A stretch of 64,000 nt of DNA, from assembly GCF_018398335.1 (NCBI RefSeq), contig NZ_JAHBRX010000001.1, forward strand, positions 3,278,001 to 3,342,000, read 5' to 3'. A program made the translations under genes and the position numbers. The stretch comes from Chelatococcus sp. HY11. GTDB lineage: Bacteria; Pseudomonadota; Alphaproteobacteria; Rhizobiales; Beijerinckiaceae. Below are positions 1-8,999 of the stretch, one piece after another (within the stretch, counting starts at the first letter, position 1; the number at the start of each line of letters is the position of its first letter). Below the pieces are notes generated by a model. It did no database searches and was not told where the DNA came from. It was given only the letters and a program-made list of their open reading frames with translations.

Positions 1-720
1 AATCTGCGGGCCGAGGGGACTCAGAAAAAGACCGCGCAAATCCAGACTGGGCAGATCCAGCCTGAGCAGGACGAGGCTTCACAAACCAGAGCTGGGCAAC
101 CGCCGCGCACGCGTGATCCCGAGGCGACGCGCGCGAAGATCCTTGCCGCCGCGACGGTCGAATTCGCGGCCAGCGGCTTCGCCGGCGCCTCCATCGATGC
201 CATCGCGAGCCGGTCGCAGGCCAACCGGCGGATGATCTATCACTATTTCGGCTCGAAGCGCGGCCTGTGGCTCGCCGTTCTGGAAGCCGCCTACGAGCGC
301 GCGCGGGTGGCCGAGGTCAAGCTCGATCTGGGCCGTTTAGCGCCCGAGGAGGCCATGCGGCGCCTCGTGACCTTCACCTTTGACGCCTTCGTCGGCGACC
401 GGGTCTTCATCAATCTGCTCAACAGCGAGAACCTGCACCAGGCCCGTCACCTCAAGACGTCATCGCGGGTGAAGGAGATGCATTCGCCGTTGATCGGGAT
501 GATCAGCGAGATCCTGGACCGCGGCGTTGCGGCGGGGCTTTTCCGCGCGGGCATCGATCCGGCGCAGCTCTGGATCTCGATTGCCGGGCTTTCCTATTTC
601 TACTTCTCCAACATACACACCCTTTCGGTGATCCTCGACCGCAACTTCCCCGGCAAGATGGAAATCGGCGCCCGGCGCACCCATGTGGCCGAGCTGATCC
701 TCGCCTCGCTCCGGACTTGA
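1..720 (+). CDS. TetR/AcrR family transcriptional regulator (5' end outside window)
   Basis: A DNA-binding repressor-type regulator. The frame is open from base 1 with no convincing start inside the window, so the gene begins upstream. After a polar, Gln-rich leader the HTH follows (ATRAKILAAATVEFAASGF, then the recognition part ending MIYHYFGSK around base 232-258). The C-terminal ligand domain contains the segment SENLHQARHL and the pattern ISIAGLSYFYFSN. An ATG at 232 falls in the middle of the HTH and is not a believable start. It is clearly paralogous to the regulator at 1476-2147 (same MIYHYFG, ENLH and HTLS landmarks). The ligand and target are unknown. Confidence 0.85.
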   Translation, partial: NLRAEGTQKKTAQIQTGQIQPEQDEASQTRAGQPPRTRDPEATRAKILAAATVEFAASGFAGASIDAIASRSQANRRMIYHYFGSKRGLWLAVLEAAYERARVAEVKLDLGRLAPEEAMRRLVTFTFDAFVGDRVFINLLNSENLHQARHLKTSSRVKEMHSPLIGMISEILDRGVAAGLFRAGIDPAQLWISIAGLSYFYFSNIHTLSVILDRNFPGKMEIGARRTHVAELILASLRT

Positions 721-1475
721 ATGCAGTTCCGGTGACGCGTCATAGCGGGTCCCGCTCCGGCTCATCCCGGCCATCCGGCAAGCCAGCATTGTGGCCCTTC
801 CAATGAGAGCACCGGCGCGAACAGGCCGAAATGACGGATGTCGATTATATATTTCAAATCGCTCAGAGAACGGGATGGTGATAGCGAGACATATTGCGTA
901 ACGGAATGCGAAAAGATCATAAAAACACGCAATCCCTCAGTTTCTTGAAACAATCAGATGCCACAATACTATATTGCGGATACATCTCAATTTTCACAAA
1001 TTTGACATGAATCGAGTAAATCGTGCGACGATCATAACCATTTATGACGATTAGCATGCGAAGAACATTGGTATATACGCTTCCACTTTCACTCTCATCA
1101 ACTTCAGTGCCGAATCATTACCTGGTGATTCGATTTTTTTGATTGCAAAGCCGGAATCGATACGAACGACAAACTTACGGGGCGAATTCGCTTACCAGAA
1201 AAATTCCCAGATCACCTTGTCCACGTTGGAAAATTATTACTCGTAGATCTGTAAAAAACATGCTTGATCCTAACGGGCGAGGATGGACGCCGCTATTTTC
1301 CTGACACGATCGAGGATACGATTGCAAAAGGGATTGTTGAGCCTGAAAAATTGGTGAAATGATTTTTTATATTTGGAAGCGGCGACGTTGATGTTTCACA
1401 ACAAACAAAAATTGCAATAACCAACGTATGTAAATAAGAAATTCTAGAAATTATTATTTGATCGCCGTCCTCTCA
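721..1475. other. AT-rich intergenic region between two TetR genes
   Basis: About 750 bases, conspicuously richer in A/T than the flanks, without an intact gene. It begins with a GC-rich imperfect palindromic stretch (about 733-777) of the type scattered between genes here. It contains the decayed ORF described separately (1129-1362). It probably also holds sequence downstream of both convergent TetR genes. The composition change suggests imported or decaying DNA; that is inference. Confidence 0.5.
1129..1362 (+). pseudogene. Decayed small ORF interrupted by an in-frame TAA
   Basis: One frame reads protein-like from about 1129 to a TGA at 1360-1362, broken by a single TAA at 1252-1254. Before the stop it reads ...GRIRLPEKFPDHLVHVGK; after it, ILTGEDGRRYFPDTIEDT followed by IAKGIVEPEKLVK. 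The two halves are in the same frame, and both look like a compact acidic/basic protein end rather than random translation. No start codon is evident. I do not recognise the family. It is probably a remnant of an accessory gene; a chance open frame is possible. Confidence 0.35.
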
Positions 1476-2147
1476 TCACTTCACGATACGGAGTGATGAG
1501 AGGACAACGTGGACAATATGCTCGCCCCAATGGGCGAGGCGCTCCGGTGCGGTGAGATCGCGGGCAAAGATCGTTGAGAGCGTGTGGCGGTTGGACAGGT
1601 AGAAAGCCGCGAGCGAGGCGATGCTGATATAGACATCGACCGGATCGAGGCCGGGCAGAAAACGGCCCTGCGCCGCCCCTTTGTCGAGAAGCTCGCGGAG
1701 TTTTTCGATGAAGGGAGAATGCAAGCTCAGCACCTTCGCCGACTCGCGGAGATTCTCGGCCTTATGCAGGTTTTCCGTGGCGAGCAGGCTCAGGAATTCC
1801 GGGTTGTCCAGGAAATACTGCCACGTAAAGGCCGTGAGCCGGCGGATACCGTCCTCCGGGTCCGCTGTTTCCAGCTTAAGCGCGGCCTCGGCGGAACGGA
1901 TCGAAGCATAGGCCTCTTCCAGAACGGCCATGTAGAGGCGCTGCTTGTCACCAAAGTAATGGTAGATCATGCGCTTGTTGACACCAGCGCGCTCCGCCAC
2001 CGCATCGACACGCGCGCCACCAATACCCTTGTCCGCGAATTCGCGCGTCGCCGCCATCAGAATGGCCTGGCTCGTGCGGTCCGGGTCGCGGGACGTACCG
2101 GTATAGCCCCGGCGGCGCGGCGCGACCACGCCACTGTCACTCGTCAT
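1476..2147 (-). CDS. TetR/AcrR family transcriptional regulator
   Basis: A repressor-type regulator of about 223 aa from the ATG at 2147. The frame stays open to 2312, but the upstream residues are low-complexity and Arg/Ala-rich, so the shorter start is preferred; an ATG at 2213 is an alternative. The HTH runs from TSQAILMAATREFADKGIGG to KRMIYHYFGDK. The C-terminal domain has TENLHKAENL and SIASLAAFYLSN, matching the paralogue at the left edge of the window. The two genes converge across the AT-rich gap. The MFS gene at 2390 is divergently placed, so control of that transporter is plausible but not shown. Confidence 0.85.
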   Translation of the reverse strand: MTSDSGVVAPRRRGYTGTSRDPDRTSQAILMAATREFADKGIGGARVDAVAERAGVNKRMIYHYFGDKQRLYMAVLEEAYASIRSAEAALKLETADPEDGIRRLTAFTWQYFLDNPEFLSLLATENLHKAENLRESAKVLSLHSPFIEKLRELLDKGAAQGRFLPGLDPVDVYISIASLAAFYLSNRHTLSTIFARDLTAPERLAHWGEHIVHVVLSSLRIVK

Positions 2148-2389
2148 TGCTTGTCGGCTCCGCGCACGAGGCTCGTTAAGAATCGGAATAGATAGCCGTT
2201 CCCTCGCAGACATGGCGGCTGATCGCAAGGGTTGGATGGCCGCGCATGGCGGGAGGACAGGCTTCACGAATGTCAACTGCGCCCTTCGCAATGCAGCGCC
2301 GACGGCAACCACCCTTGCGGCGGGCGTAAAAATAGGGCTCCCTCACAGGCCATCAAGACGTCGAGCCTTGCAGAATGTAGAGCCTCGCC

Positions 2390-3559
2390 ATGTTGCGCGT
2401 CGAATCGCCTGGCTTGCGCCGGGACCGCATGGCCACCGCGGTACTATTCTTGGTCAATGGTGCCGTGTTCGGTGCCTGGGCGACCCATATCCCCGTCGTG
2501 AAGACGGTTCACGATCTGTCGCCGTCCCTGCTCGGCCTCGCGCTTCTGGCCTTGGCGGCCGGGGCACTCATCGCCATGCCGGCGTGCGGGGTGGCCCTGG
2601 CACGCTTCGGCGCGCGGCGGGTGCTTGGCGTCACGGGGCTTGCCTTCAGCGTTCTCCTCGCGCTCCTGCCTGTCATGCCCCAGACGGCGGGACTTTTCGC
2701 TGTCCTCTTTCTCTTCGGCGCCTCCGGCGGCGCCATGGACGTCGCGATGAACGCCCATGGCACGGCCGTGGAACACCAGTTCGGCCGGCCGATCCTGTCC
2801 TCCCTCCACGGCATGTGGAGCCTCGGCGGGCTGGTGGGCGCGGGACTGGGCGGCCTCAGCCTCGCCCTCCTGCCGTCAGCGATCGAGGCGGCGACCCTCG
2901 CGGTCGTCTTTGCGGCCACAGTCCTTGCCGCCGTCCAATACATCCAGCCGCAGATGGCCACCGCGACCAGTGACGACCCGAAGCTGGCGCTGCCGGACCG
3001 CGCAACCCTTGCGATCGGCGCCGTCGTCATGTTCGCCTTCATGGCCGAAGGCGCGCTGCTCGACTGGAGCGCCGTGTACCTCCGTGAAACGCTTGATGTG
3101 CCAGCGAGCTCGGCCGGGCTCGGTTTCGCCGTTTTCTCCGGCGCCATGGCGATCTCGCGCTTTCTCGGCGACAGCATCCGTCGGCGTGTCGGGCCCGTCA
3201 TGCTGGTCGGCGGCGGCGCCTTCATAGCCTCTGTGAGCCTTGGACTTGGCATAGCCGTGAACCACCCGCTGGTGGCTGTTCTGGCGTTCGGCATCGCCGG
3301 ACTTGGACTCGCCAATGTCGCGCCCGTCGGTTTCAGCACCGCGAGTGCCGGCAGCGCCGACAACCCGGCGCAGGCGGTGGCGGCGGTGGCGACGCTGGGC
3401 TATGGCGGGGTTCTGATCGGTCCTGTGATGCTTGGCTTCGTCGCCGATGCGACCTCCCTGTCAGGCGCGCTGAGCTTGACGGTCGGCCTCTGCCTTCTCA
3501 TCGTCTGCGGTGCACGGGCCATGCGCGTCAAGCGGTTCAGCCCGGGAACGGGCCGTTGA
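2390..3559 (+). CDS. MFS transporter (YbjJ/fucose-permease-like)
   Basis: A 389-aa inner-membrane secondary transporter of the major facilitator superfamily. About twelve hydrophobic helices can be followed. The N-terminal half contains LFLVNGAVFGAWATHIP and the GAxxDVAMNAHG segment typical of the YbjJ/FucP-like branch. The loop GARRVLG lies between helices 2 and 3. Starts at 2390 or 2429 are both possible. It is divergent from the TetR gene at 1476-2147, which could be its regulator. The substrate is not evident; the YbjJ branch includes carriers of unknown specificity. Confidence 0.82.
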   Translation: MLRVESPGLRRDRMATAVLFLVNGAVFGAWATHIPVVKTVHDLSPSLLGLALLALAAGALIAMPACGVALARFGARRVLGVTGLAFSVLLALLPVMPQTAGLFAVLFLFGASGGAMDVAMNAHGTAVEHQFGRPILSSLHGMWSLGGLVGAGLGGLSLALLPSAIEAATLAVVFAATVLAAVQYIQPQMATATSDDPKLALPDRATLAIGAVVMFAFMAEGALLDWSAVYLRETLDVPASSAGLGFAVFSGAMAISRFLGDSIRRRVGPVMLVGGGAFIASVSLGLGIAVNHPLVAVLAFGIAGLGLANVAPVGFSTASAGSADNPAQAVAAVATLGYGGVLIGPVMLGFVADATSLSGALSLTVGLCLLIVCGARAMRVKRFSPGTGR

Positions 3560-3602
3560 TCGTGGGCCGCTCGCCACATCGGCTATCAGTGAGGGGAATG
3601 TG

Positions 3603-4268
3603 ATGGAGATCGGTTTTCTGGGAGATTTACTCCTTGATACGCAAAATTGGATCAGCTTGAAGGCCTGGGCGGCCTTCATGGCCGCGTCGGCGGTGGTCCT
3701 TCTCATTCCCGGTCCGACGATCCTGCTTGTCGTATCCTATGCCCTCGGCCAGGGTCGCCAGGCCGCGATGCCCCTCGTGCTCGGGGTGGCGGTTGGCGAT
3801 ACGATCGCGGTGATCGCTTCCCTCATGGGCCTCGGGGCCATCCTCGCCGCTTCCGCTCTTGTGTTCACGATCGTGAAATGGCTCGGCGCCGCCTATCTCG
3901 TGTATCTCGGCATCAAGCTGTGGCGGGCTGATCCGGCCTTGCAGAGTGCCACATCTCCAGCGAAGGCGCGCCCCATGGCCATGTTCTCGCACGCGGCACT
4001 GGTCACGGCGCTGAACCCGAAGAGCATCGTCTTCTTCGTGGCGTTTCTCCCGCAGTTTCTCGACCAAAGCCGCCCGCTCCTGCCGCAGATGATCATTCTG
4101 GCCGCGACCTTTGTCACGCTGGCGTTCTTCAACGCCGCCGGCTACGCGATGCTCGCCTCCTCGGCCCGCCGCCTCGTCAGCCGCCCAAGGGTTCTGAAAG
4201 CCGTGAACCGCACCGGCGGCAGCCTCCTCGTGGGCGCCGGCATCGCGACGGCCACATGGCGCTCTTGA
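3603..4268 (+). CDS. LysE family translocator
   Basis: A 221-aa inner-membrane exporter of the LysE/RhtB type, generally exporting amino acids or their derivatives. The ATG at 3603 is preceded by GAGGGG at about 3591. The family signature is visible early: PGPTILLVVSYALGQGRQAA, followed by GVAVGD, then the second conserved block GAAYLVYLGIKLWR and a third, LNPKSIVFFVAFLPQF. There are six predicted membrane segments and normal family length. It lies 43 bp downstream of the MFS gene on the same strand and may be co-transcribed. The substrate cannot be assigned. Confidence 0.88.
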   Translation: MEIGFLGDLLLDTQNWISLKAWAAFMAASAVVLLIPGPTILLVVSYALGQGRQAAMPLVLGVAVGDTIAVIASLMGLGAILAASALVFTIVKWLGAAYLVYLGIKLWRADPALQSATSPAKARPMAMFSHAALVTALNPKSIVFFVAFLPQFLDQSRPLLPQMIILAATFVTLAFFNAAGYAMLASSARRLVSRPRVLKAVNRTGGSLLVGAGIATATWRS

Positions 4269-4327
4269 ACTTGGCTGTCCTAAATTGGCGATTGTGAGCC
4301 GGCGTCCTGCGAACATAGGGCTGCGGA

Positions 4328-4840
4328 ATGGGTGACGATAGGGTCAGCATCCATCACTGGCGCATTGAAGCGCTGGCACTGCGTCTCACCGACGGCCGCC
4401 AGTCGCCGACCGCCCTGAAAATCCAGCGAGGCGTTTGCCGGCTGATGGCGGGCCTCGGCCAGGTTTCGGTGACGGAACTGACCTTGGCATCCGGGCGGCG
4501 CGCCGACGTCATCGCGCTCAGCCCCGCCGGCGACATCACCATCGTCGAGGTGAAATCGAGCCTCGCCGATTTCCGGGCCGACACGAAATGGCGGGACTAT
4601 CACGCCTTCAGCGACTACCTGTTCTTCGCCGTCGCGGAGGATTTCCCGATCGAGGTGCTGCCGGAGGAGGCCGGGCTGATCGTTGCCGACGCCTACGGCG
4701 CGGCCATCCTGCGCAGTCCGGAGCGCATGCCGCTCGCGGCGGCACGGCGCAAGGCGGTGACGATCCGTTTCGCGCAAGCGGCGGCGGCACGGTTGCATAG
4801 CCTGACGGATCCGGATGGCGCGCCAATCGCCTTGCTTTGA
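4328..4840 (+). CDS. mmcB: MmcB family DNA repair protein (PD-(D/E)XK nuclease fold)
   Basis: A 170-aa soluble protein of the MmcB family, which is SOS-induced and protects against DNA damage in Caulobacter. The nuclease-fold residues are recognisable: E50 in SVTELTLASG, D60 in RRADVIAL, and the E74-V-K76 of ITIVEVKSS. The pattern KWRDYHAFSDYLFFAV follows. Length matches the family. It is followed at once by a perfect hairpin (4847-4866). I see no clear LexA box upstream, so SOS control here is only inferred from the family. Confidence 0.85.
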   Translation: MGDDRVSIHHWRIEALALRLTDGRQSPTALKIQRGVCRLMAGLGQVSVTELTLASGRRADVIALSPAGDITIVEVKSSLADFRADTKWRDYHAFSDYLFFAVAEDFPIEVLPEEAGLIVADAYGAAILRSPERMPLAAARRKAVTIRFAQAAAARLHSLTDPDGAPIALL

Positions 4841-4846
4841 TAGAGC

Positions 4847-4872
4847 GCCCTGGTTTGATCCAGGGCCTCTTT
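4847..4872 (+). terminator. Rho-independent-type terminator after mmcB
   Basis: A perfect 7-bp stem GCCCTGG / CCAGGGC with loop TTTGAT, followed by CTCTTT, begins 6 bases after the mmcB stop. Two further GATCAAGG-type repeats follow at once (to about 4905), so the hairpin may be part of a short local repeat cluster. Confidence 0.55.
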
Positions 4873-4946
4873 GATCAAGGACCTCTTTGATCAAGGGCCC
4901 TGCCGCCACGTTCCGATCTGATGAGATCGCTGAGTCTCAGTCAGCC

Positions 4947-5034
4947 GTCATGGCTAGGCTTTGTCCCGGCCATCCCGAATAATTGAGGTGCTTTACTGGT
5001 CGGGATCACCGGGACAGGCCCGGTGATGACGCCG
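4947..5034. repeat. Inverted pair of intergenic palindromic repeats (REP/BIME-like)
   Basis: Two degenerate copies of a ~32-nt unit face each other: GTCATGGCTAGGCTTTGTCC... at the left and the reverse complement of GTCATCACCGGGCCTGTCCC... at the right. Each ends in ATCCCGA toward the centre. The sequence can form a long stem and lies between mmcB and actR, past both 3' ends. Related GGTCATCCCGA... sequence occurs near 60171. This kind of element is common between genes in this bacterial group. Confidence 0.55.
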
Positions 5035-5069
5035 GTATCTCCCGTTCGACGCTAAAATCCCGATCGACC

Positions 5070-5627
5070 CTAACGCGGGGCGCGCTTCGCGAGGATGCGC
5101 TGCAGGGTGCGGCGATGCATATTCAGCCGCCGGGCGGTTTCCGACACGTTGCGGCTGCAGAGTTCGTACACGCGCTGGATATGCTCCCAACGAACCCGAT
5201 CCGCCGACATGGGGTTTTCGGGCAGCTGGGCGCGCTCACCCTGCTGCGCCATCAGGGCGGCATGGATCTCGTCGGCGTCAGCGGGCTTCGCGAGGTAATC
5301 GAAGGCGCCGAGCTTCACGGCCGTGACCGCGGTCGCGATATTGCCATAGCCGGTGAGCACGATGCAGCGCGCGTCGAGGCGACGCTCCTTGAGGCGGGTG
5401 ACGACGTCCAAGCCGTTCCCATCGCCGAGGCGCATGTCGATGACCGCGAAGGCCGGGGCCTGCTCGTCGATAGCCGCGAGGCCCTCGGCGACACTTTCGG
5501 CAACGCGCACACTATAGCCACGGGTTTCCATGGCCCGCGCCAGTCGTGTCAGGAAAGGCCTGTCATCATCGACGATCAAAAGGCTGTTGTCGCCTTCGAT
5601 CTCTGTTTGCTGCTCGGAGTCTACCAT
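5070..5627 (-). CDS. actR: ActR/PrrA/RegA family redox response regulator
   Basis: A 185-aa response regulator pairing with the ActS kinase just upstream. The receiver domain (about 15-130) has the acidic pocket DDD at 20-22, phospho-acceptor D64 in VIDMRLGDGNGLDV, and K114 in FDYLAKP. The C-terminal Fis-type HTH (about 148-183) contains NVSETARRLNMHRRTLQRIL, the near-invariant DNA-recognition helix of RegA homologues. RegA proteins control respiration, CO2/N2 fixation and redox balance in alphaproteobacteria. It is transcribed in the same direction as actS with a 278-bp gap, so it may have its own promoter. Confidence 0.93.
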   Translation of the reverse strand: MVDSEQQTEIEGDNSLLIVDDDRPFLTRLARAMETRGYSVRVAESVAEGLAAIDEQAPAFAVIDMRLGDGNGLDVVTRLKERRLDARCIVLTGYGNIATAVTAVKLGAFDYLAKPADADEIHAALMAQQGERAQLPENPMSADRVRWEHIQRVYELCSRNVSETARRLNMHRRTLQRILAKRAPR

Positions 5628-5905
5628 CCGGTCACCTCACGCAGGTGGGCCACGCGACACCTTTGGGCCCTCAATCACAGAGCAATCCCAGGCTAGAGCA
5701 TGCCGCCTCAAAAGGAAGATCCGCCTTAGACGTAATCTGCGCTCTGTCACTTCTCTCTATAATCGCGTCCCTCGCCGCGATGATCTCTTTCCCTAGCCGC
5801 CCCTTTGACCCCGATCAATGCTGATCGATCACGAAATAGGCATTTGTGACACTTTTCTAAAGGATCGATCTCCGCTTGATCCTATCGATCACGTGATTTT
5901 TCCCG

Positions 5906-7243
5906 TCACCGCCATCGGCCGACGTCGGGAAGCGGATCGAGATCCCGCTCGAAAACGCCGCGTGGCCAGGTCACAGTGACGATGGCGCCCGTGTCCGGCG
6001 CGGCCGCATTGCTGAATTCGATCGACGCGCCGGAGCGCTCGATCAAGGTCTTGGCGATGAAGAGACCAAGTCCGAGGCCGTCACCCGGCTCACCACCGCC
6101 CCGGCGGTCGGATCCCCGTGTGGTGACATAGGGATCGCCCAGGCGCAGCAAGACCTCGGGCGCGAACCCCGGCCCGTCGTCGCGAACCACCACGCTCACC
6201 GTGTCCTTCGTCCAGGATGCGTCGATGACGACTCCGGAGGTCGCGAAATCAACGGCGTTGTCGACGAGATTACCGAGCCCATAGAGGAGGCCGGGACTGC
6301 GGCGACAGATGGGCTGTGCGCCCTCGCCGCTCGCATTGAGGGTAAGCGGCGTGCTGAAGGAGCGCTGGGGGTTCGCCACTTCCTCGATGAGATCGCGCAG
6401 CGTCAGGCGTTCGAGCGGCCCGGCCTCGCCGGTGCCCAGCGAGGTCAGCGTGCCGAGGATCTTGCGGCAACGCGCGACCTGCTCGCGCAGCAGCGTTATG
6501 TCCTCCGCCATGGGGCCGTCCTTCGGCGCGAGCTTGTCGAGTTCCTTGGCCACCAGCGCAATGGTGGCGAGCGGTGTGCCGAGTTCGTGGGCGGCGGCAG
6601 CGGCGAGGCCATCGAGCTGCGACAGGTGCTGCTCACGGGCGAGCACGAACTCAGTCGCGGCCAGGGCGTCGGCAAGTTGCCGCGCCTCCTCCGCGACGCG
6701 CCAGGCATAGACCCCGGTGAAGGCCAGGCCGAGCAGAATGGCGCACCAGATACCCGCCACGTACAAGAACGGCAGATGCAGCGTCTCCCCGGGATACCAG
6801 GGCAACGGCAGGTGGAAGAAGGCCAGAATGGTGACGCAGACCATGGCCATGAAGCCTAGCGCCAAAGTTCGCCAGGGTTGCAGGGCCGTCGCCGAAATCA
6901 TGACGGGCGCCAGCAACAGCATCGCGAAGGGGTTTTCCAGGCCACCCGTGAGGTAGAGCAGCGCGGATAGCTGCAGGATATCGTACCCCAACAGCAGGGA
7001 GCCGGCGTTTTCGCTCAGCCTGTGGCTGATCGGGTAGCGGATACGGAGCGCGAAGTTCAGCCAGGCCGACACCGCGATGGCGACAAAGCAGAACGCAAAG
7101 GGAAAAGGAAAGCCCAGACCGAAATGCACGCCCACAACGGCAGCGCTTTGTCCCACGACGGCCAGGGAACGCAAACGGACGAGGGTGTCCACCCTCAGAT
7201 GCTGGGCTGTGCGCCGTATGGTTGCTGTATCGTTGACGGCCAT
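5906..7243 (-). CDS. actS: ActS/PrrB/RegB family redox sensor histidine kinase
   Basis: A 445-aa membrane sensor kinase. The N-terminal half has about six hydrophobic helices with the quinone-binding signature GGLENPF at 100-106. The H-box AAAAHELGTPLATI places the phospho-accepting histidine at H219. C259 in QVARCRKIL corresponds to the redox-active cysteine described in RegB proteins. The ATPase part has NLVDNAVDFA, DDGPGFAPE and GLGLGLFIAKTL. All diagnostic RegB features are present, so direct quinone/thiol redox sensing is expected. It lies upstream of actR on the same strand and is divergent from the PHB depolymerase gene. Confidence 0.94.
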   Translation of the reverse strand: MAVNDTATIRRTAQHLRVDTLVRLRSLAVVGQSAAVVGVHFGLGFPFPFAFCFVAIAVSAWLNFALRIRYPISHRLSENAGSLLLGYDILQLSALLYLTGGLENPFAMLLLAPVMISATALQPWRTLALGFMAMVCVTILAFFHLPLPWYPGETLHLPFLYVAGIWCAILLGLAFTGVYAWRVAEEARQLADALAATEFVLAREQHLSQLDGLAAAAAHELGTPLATIALVAKELDKLAPKDGPMAEDITLLREQVARCRKILGTLTSLGTGEAGPLERLTLRDLIEEVANPQRSFSTPLTLNASGEGAQPICRRSPGLLYGLGNLVDNAVDFATSGVVIDASWTKDTVSVVVRDDGPGFAPEVLLRLGDPYVTTRGSDRRGGGEPGDGLGLGLFIAKTLIERSGASIEFSNAAAPDTGAIVTVTWPRGVFERDLDPLPDVGRWR

Positions 7244-7594
7244 GGATCCATCCCGGCCGGGCGCGCCCGACTACATGTGGGGGCTAACCCCTATAGGCGC
7301 GTCGCGCAAGCGCTAAGCACAGCATCAGACTGGCTTTTTTGGCAGGGTACGCGGCCATGGGGACGACCGGCGATGTGGGATTGATGTTTCCGGAGGCATG
7401 GCTTCATGAAGGGCCCCGGCAGCTCGCCCCCTGACCTGCCCGGAACGCAAGGCTACGATTGTGCGTTGCATCAGGGTGGACGTGGTTTGAATGATTACAG
7501 AAAAAAGGTTAAGATCACGTCTCGATTTTGCGACGCAGCATCGCAGCGAGCCCTGTTGCGCCTCCCTTTGTCACCTCTCCCACGAGGGTAGAGA
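7244..7594. promoter_or_regulatory. Divergent intergenic region, actS / phaZ
   Basis: 351 bp between two divergent genes must hold both promoters. The part from about 7495 to 7535 is locally A-rich (GATTACAGAAAAAAGG). I could not pick convincing -35/-10 hexamers or a RegA site, and no open frame here looks real. Confidence 0.4.
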
Positions 7595-8884
7595 ATGAAT
7601 TTTGCCTATTTCTGGTATGAGGCCGCGCACGCTCTTGTCAGCCCGGCCCGCGCCGTCACAGATGCGGCTCGACTGACTTTCAACAATCCGATCAATCCGC
7701 TCACCTATACCGCCTACGGACGCACCGTCGCGGCCGCCTGCGAACTCTTCGAGCGAACGACGCGCCGTTACGGCAAGCCGGTCTTCGGCCTAAAGGAAAC
7801 CATCGTGGAAGGCATGACCTGCCGGGTCCGCGAGGAGGTGATCTGGGAAAGGCCGTTCTGCCAGCTGCTTCACTTCGATCGCGGCGGCAAGGCCAAGCGG
7901 CTGAACCAGCCGAAGCTCCTGATAGTCGCGCCGGTCTCCGGCCACTACGCGACGCTTCTGCGCGGCACCGTCGAGGCGTTCCTGCCGACTCACGACGTCT
8001 ATATCACCGATTGGGTCGATGCCCGCCTCGTGCCCCTGTCCGAAGGGCGTTTCGATCTCGACGACTATATCGACTACGTCATCGAGATGATGCGTGAGCT
8101 CGCGCCCAACCTGCATGTGCTCGCGGTCTGCCAGCCGTCCGTGCCGGTCATCGCGGCGGTCGCGCTGATGGAGGCGGACAAGGACCCGGACGTGCCGGCC
8201 TCGATGATCCACATGGGTGGCCCGATCGACACGCGCCGCTCGCCGACGGCGGTCAATCTGCTGGCGCAGGAGCGCGGCACCGAGTGGTTCCGGCGCAACT
8301 GCATCGTGAAGGTGCCCTTCACGCAGCCGGGCTTCATGCGCGAGGTCTATCCGGGCTTCCTGCAGCTGTCGGGCTTCATGGCGATGAACATCGACCGGCA
8401 TCTGACCGCCCATTGGGAAATGTACCAGCATCTCGTCGACGGCAACGGCGACTCGGCCGACAAGCAGCGCGAGTTCTACGACGAGTATCTCGCCGTGATG
8501 GACATGACCGCCGAATTCTACATGCAGACCATCGACGAGGTGTTCGTCAAACATAGCCTCCCCAAGGGCGAGATGAAGCACCGGGGCAAGCCTGTTGATC
8601 TTGGCGCCATCAAGCGCGTGGCGTTGATGACCGTGGAAGGCGAGCGGGACGACATTTCGGGCGTAGGCCAGACGCAGGCCGCCCACGACCTGTGCAAAAA
8701 CCTTCCCGCTTCGATGAAGCTTCAGCACCTGCAGCCGGGCGTCGGCCATTACGGCGTGTTCAACGGCCGCCGTTTCCGGGAGGAAATCGCGCCGAAGATC
8801 ACAACCTTCACCAAGACGTTCAATGGCGATACGGCTGAGGTTCCGCCCCAGCGCCGCGCCAAGGTCAAGGGAGAGGCAGCCTGA
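7595..8884 (+). CDS. phaZ: Intracellular polyhydroxyalkanoate (PHB) depolymerase
   Basis: A 429-aa cytosolic alpha/beta-hydrolase that mobilises stored polyhydroxybutyrate. It matches the short-chain intracellular depolymerase family from its start, MNFAYFWYEAAHALVSPAR. The nucleophile is the cysteine C179 in LAVCQPSVPV, the Cys variant of the lipase box used by this class. The triad partners are likely the Asp in EGERDDISG and the His in QPGVGHYGVFNGRRF. There is no signal peptide, consistent with granule-bound or cytosolic action. It is divergent from actS; redox control of storage polymer use is conceivable but not shown. Confidence 0.9.
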   Translation: MNFAYFWYEAAHALVSPARAVTDAARLTFNNPINPLTYTAYGRTVAAACELFERTTRRYGKPVFGLKETIVEGMTCRVREEVIWERPFCQLLHFDRGGKAKRLNQPKLLIVAPVSGHYATLLRGTVEAFLPTHDVYITDWVDARLVPLSEGRFDLDDYIDYVIEMMRELAPNLHVLAVCQPSVPVIAAVALMEADKDPDVPASMIHMGGPIDTRRSPTAVNLLAQERGTEWFRRNCIVKVPFTQPGFMREVYPGFLQLSGFMAMNIDRHLTAHWEMYQHLVDGNGDSADKQREFYDEYLAVMDMTAEFYMQTIDEVFVKHSLPKGEMKHRGKPVDLGAIKRVALMTVEGERDDISGVGQTQAAHDLCKNLPASMKLQHLQPGVGHYGVFNGRRFREEIAPKITTFTKTFNGDTAEVPPQRRAKVKGEAA

Positions 8885-8999
8885 GGCCGCCTCTGACAGC
8901 GTGCGGATTGTCACGACCATGATCCTTAAGCCACGTCGTGGCTCACGTCATCATGCTGATGTGCTATTGATGGCCGACCTGCCAAAGGCCTGAATCGGC

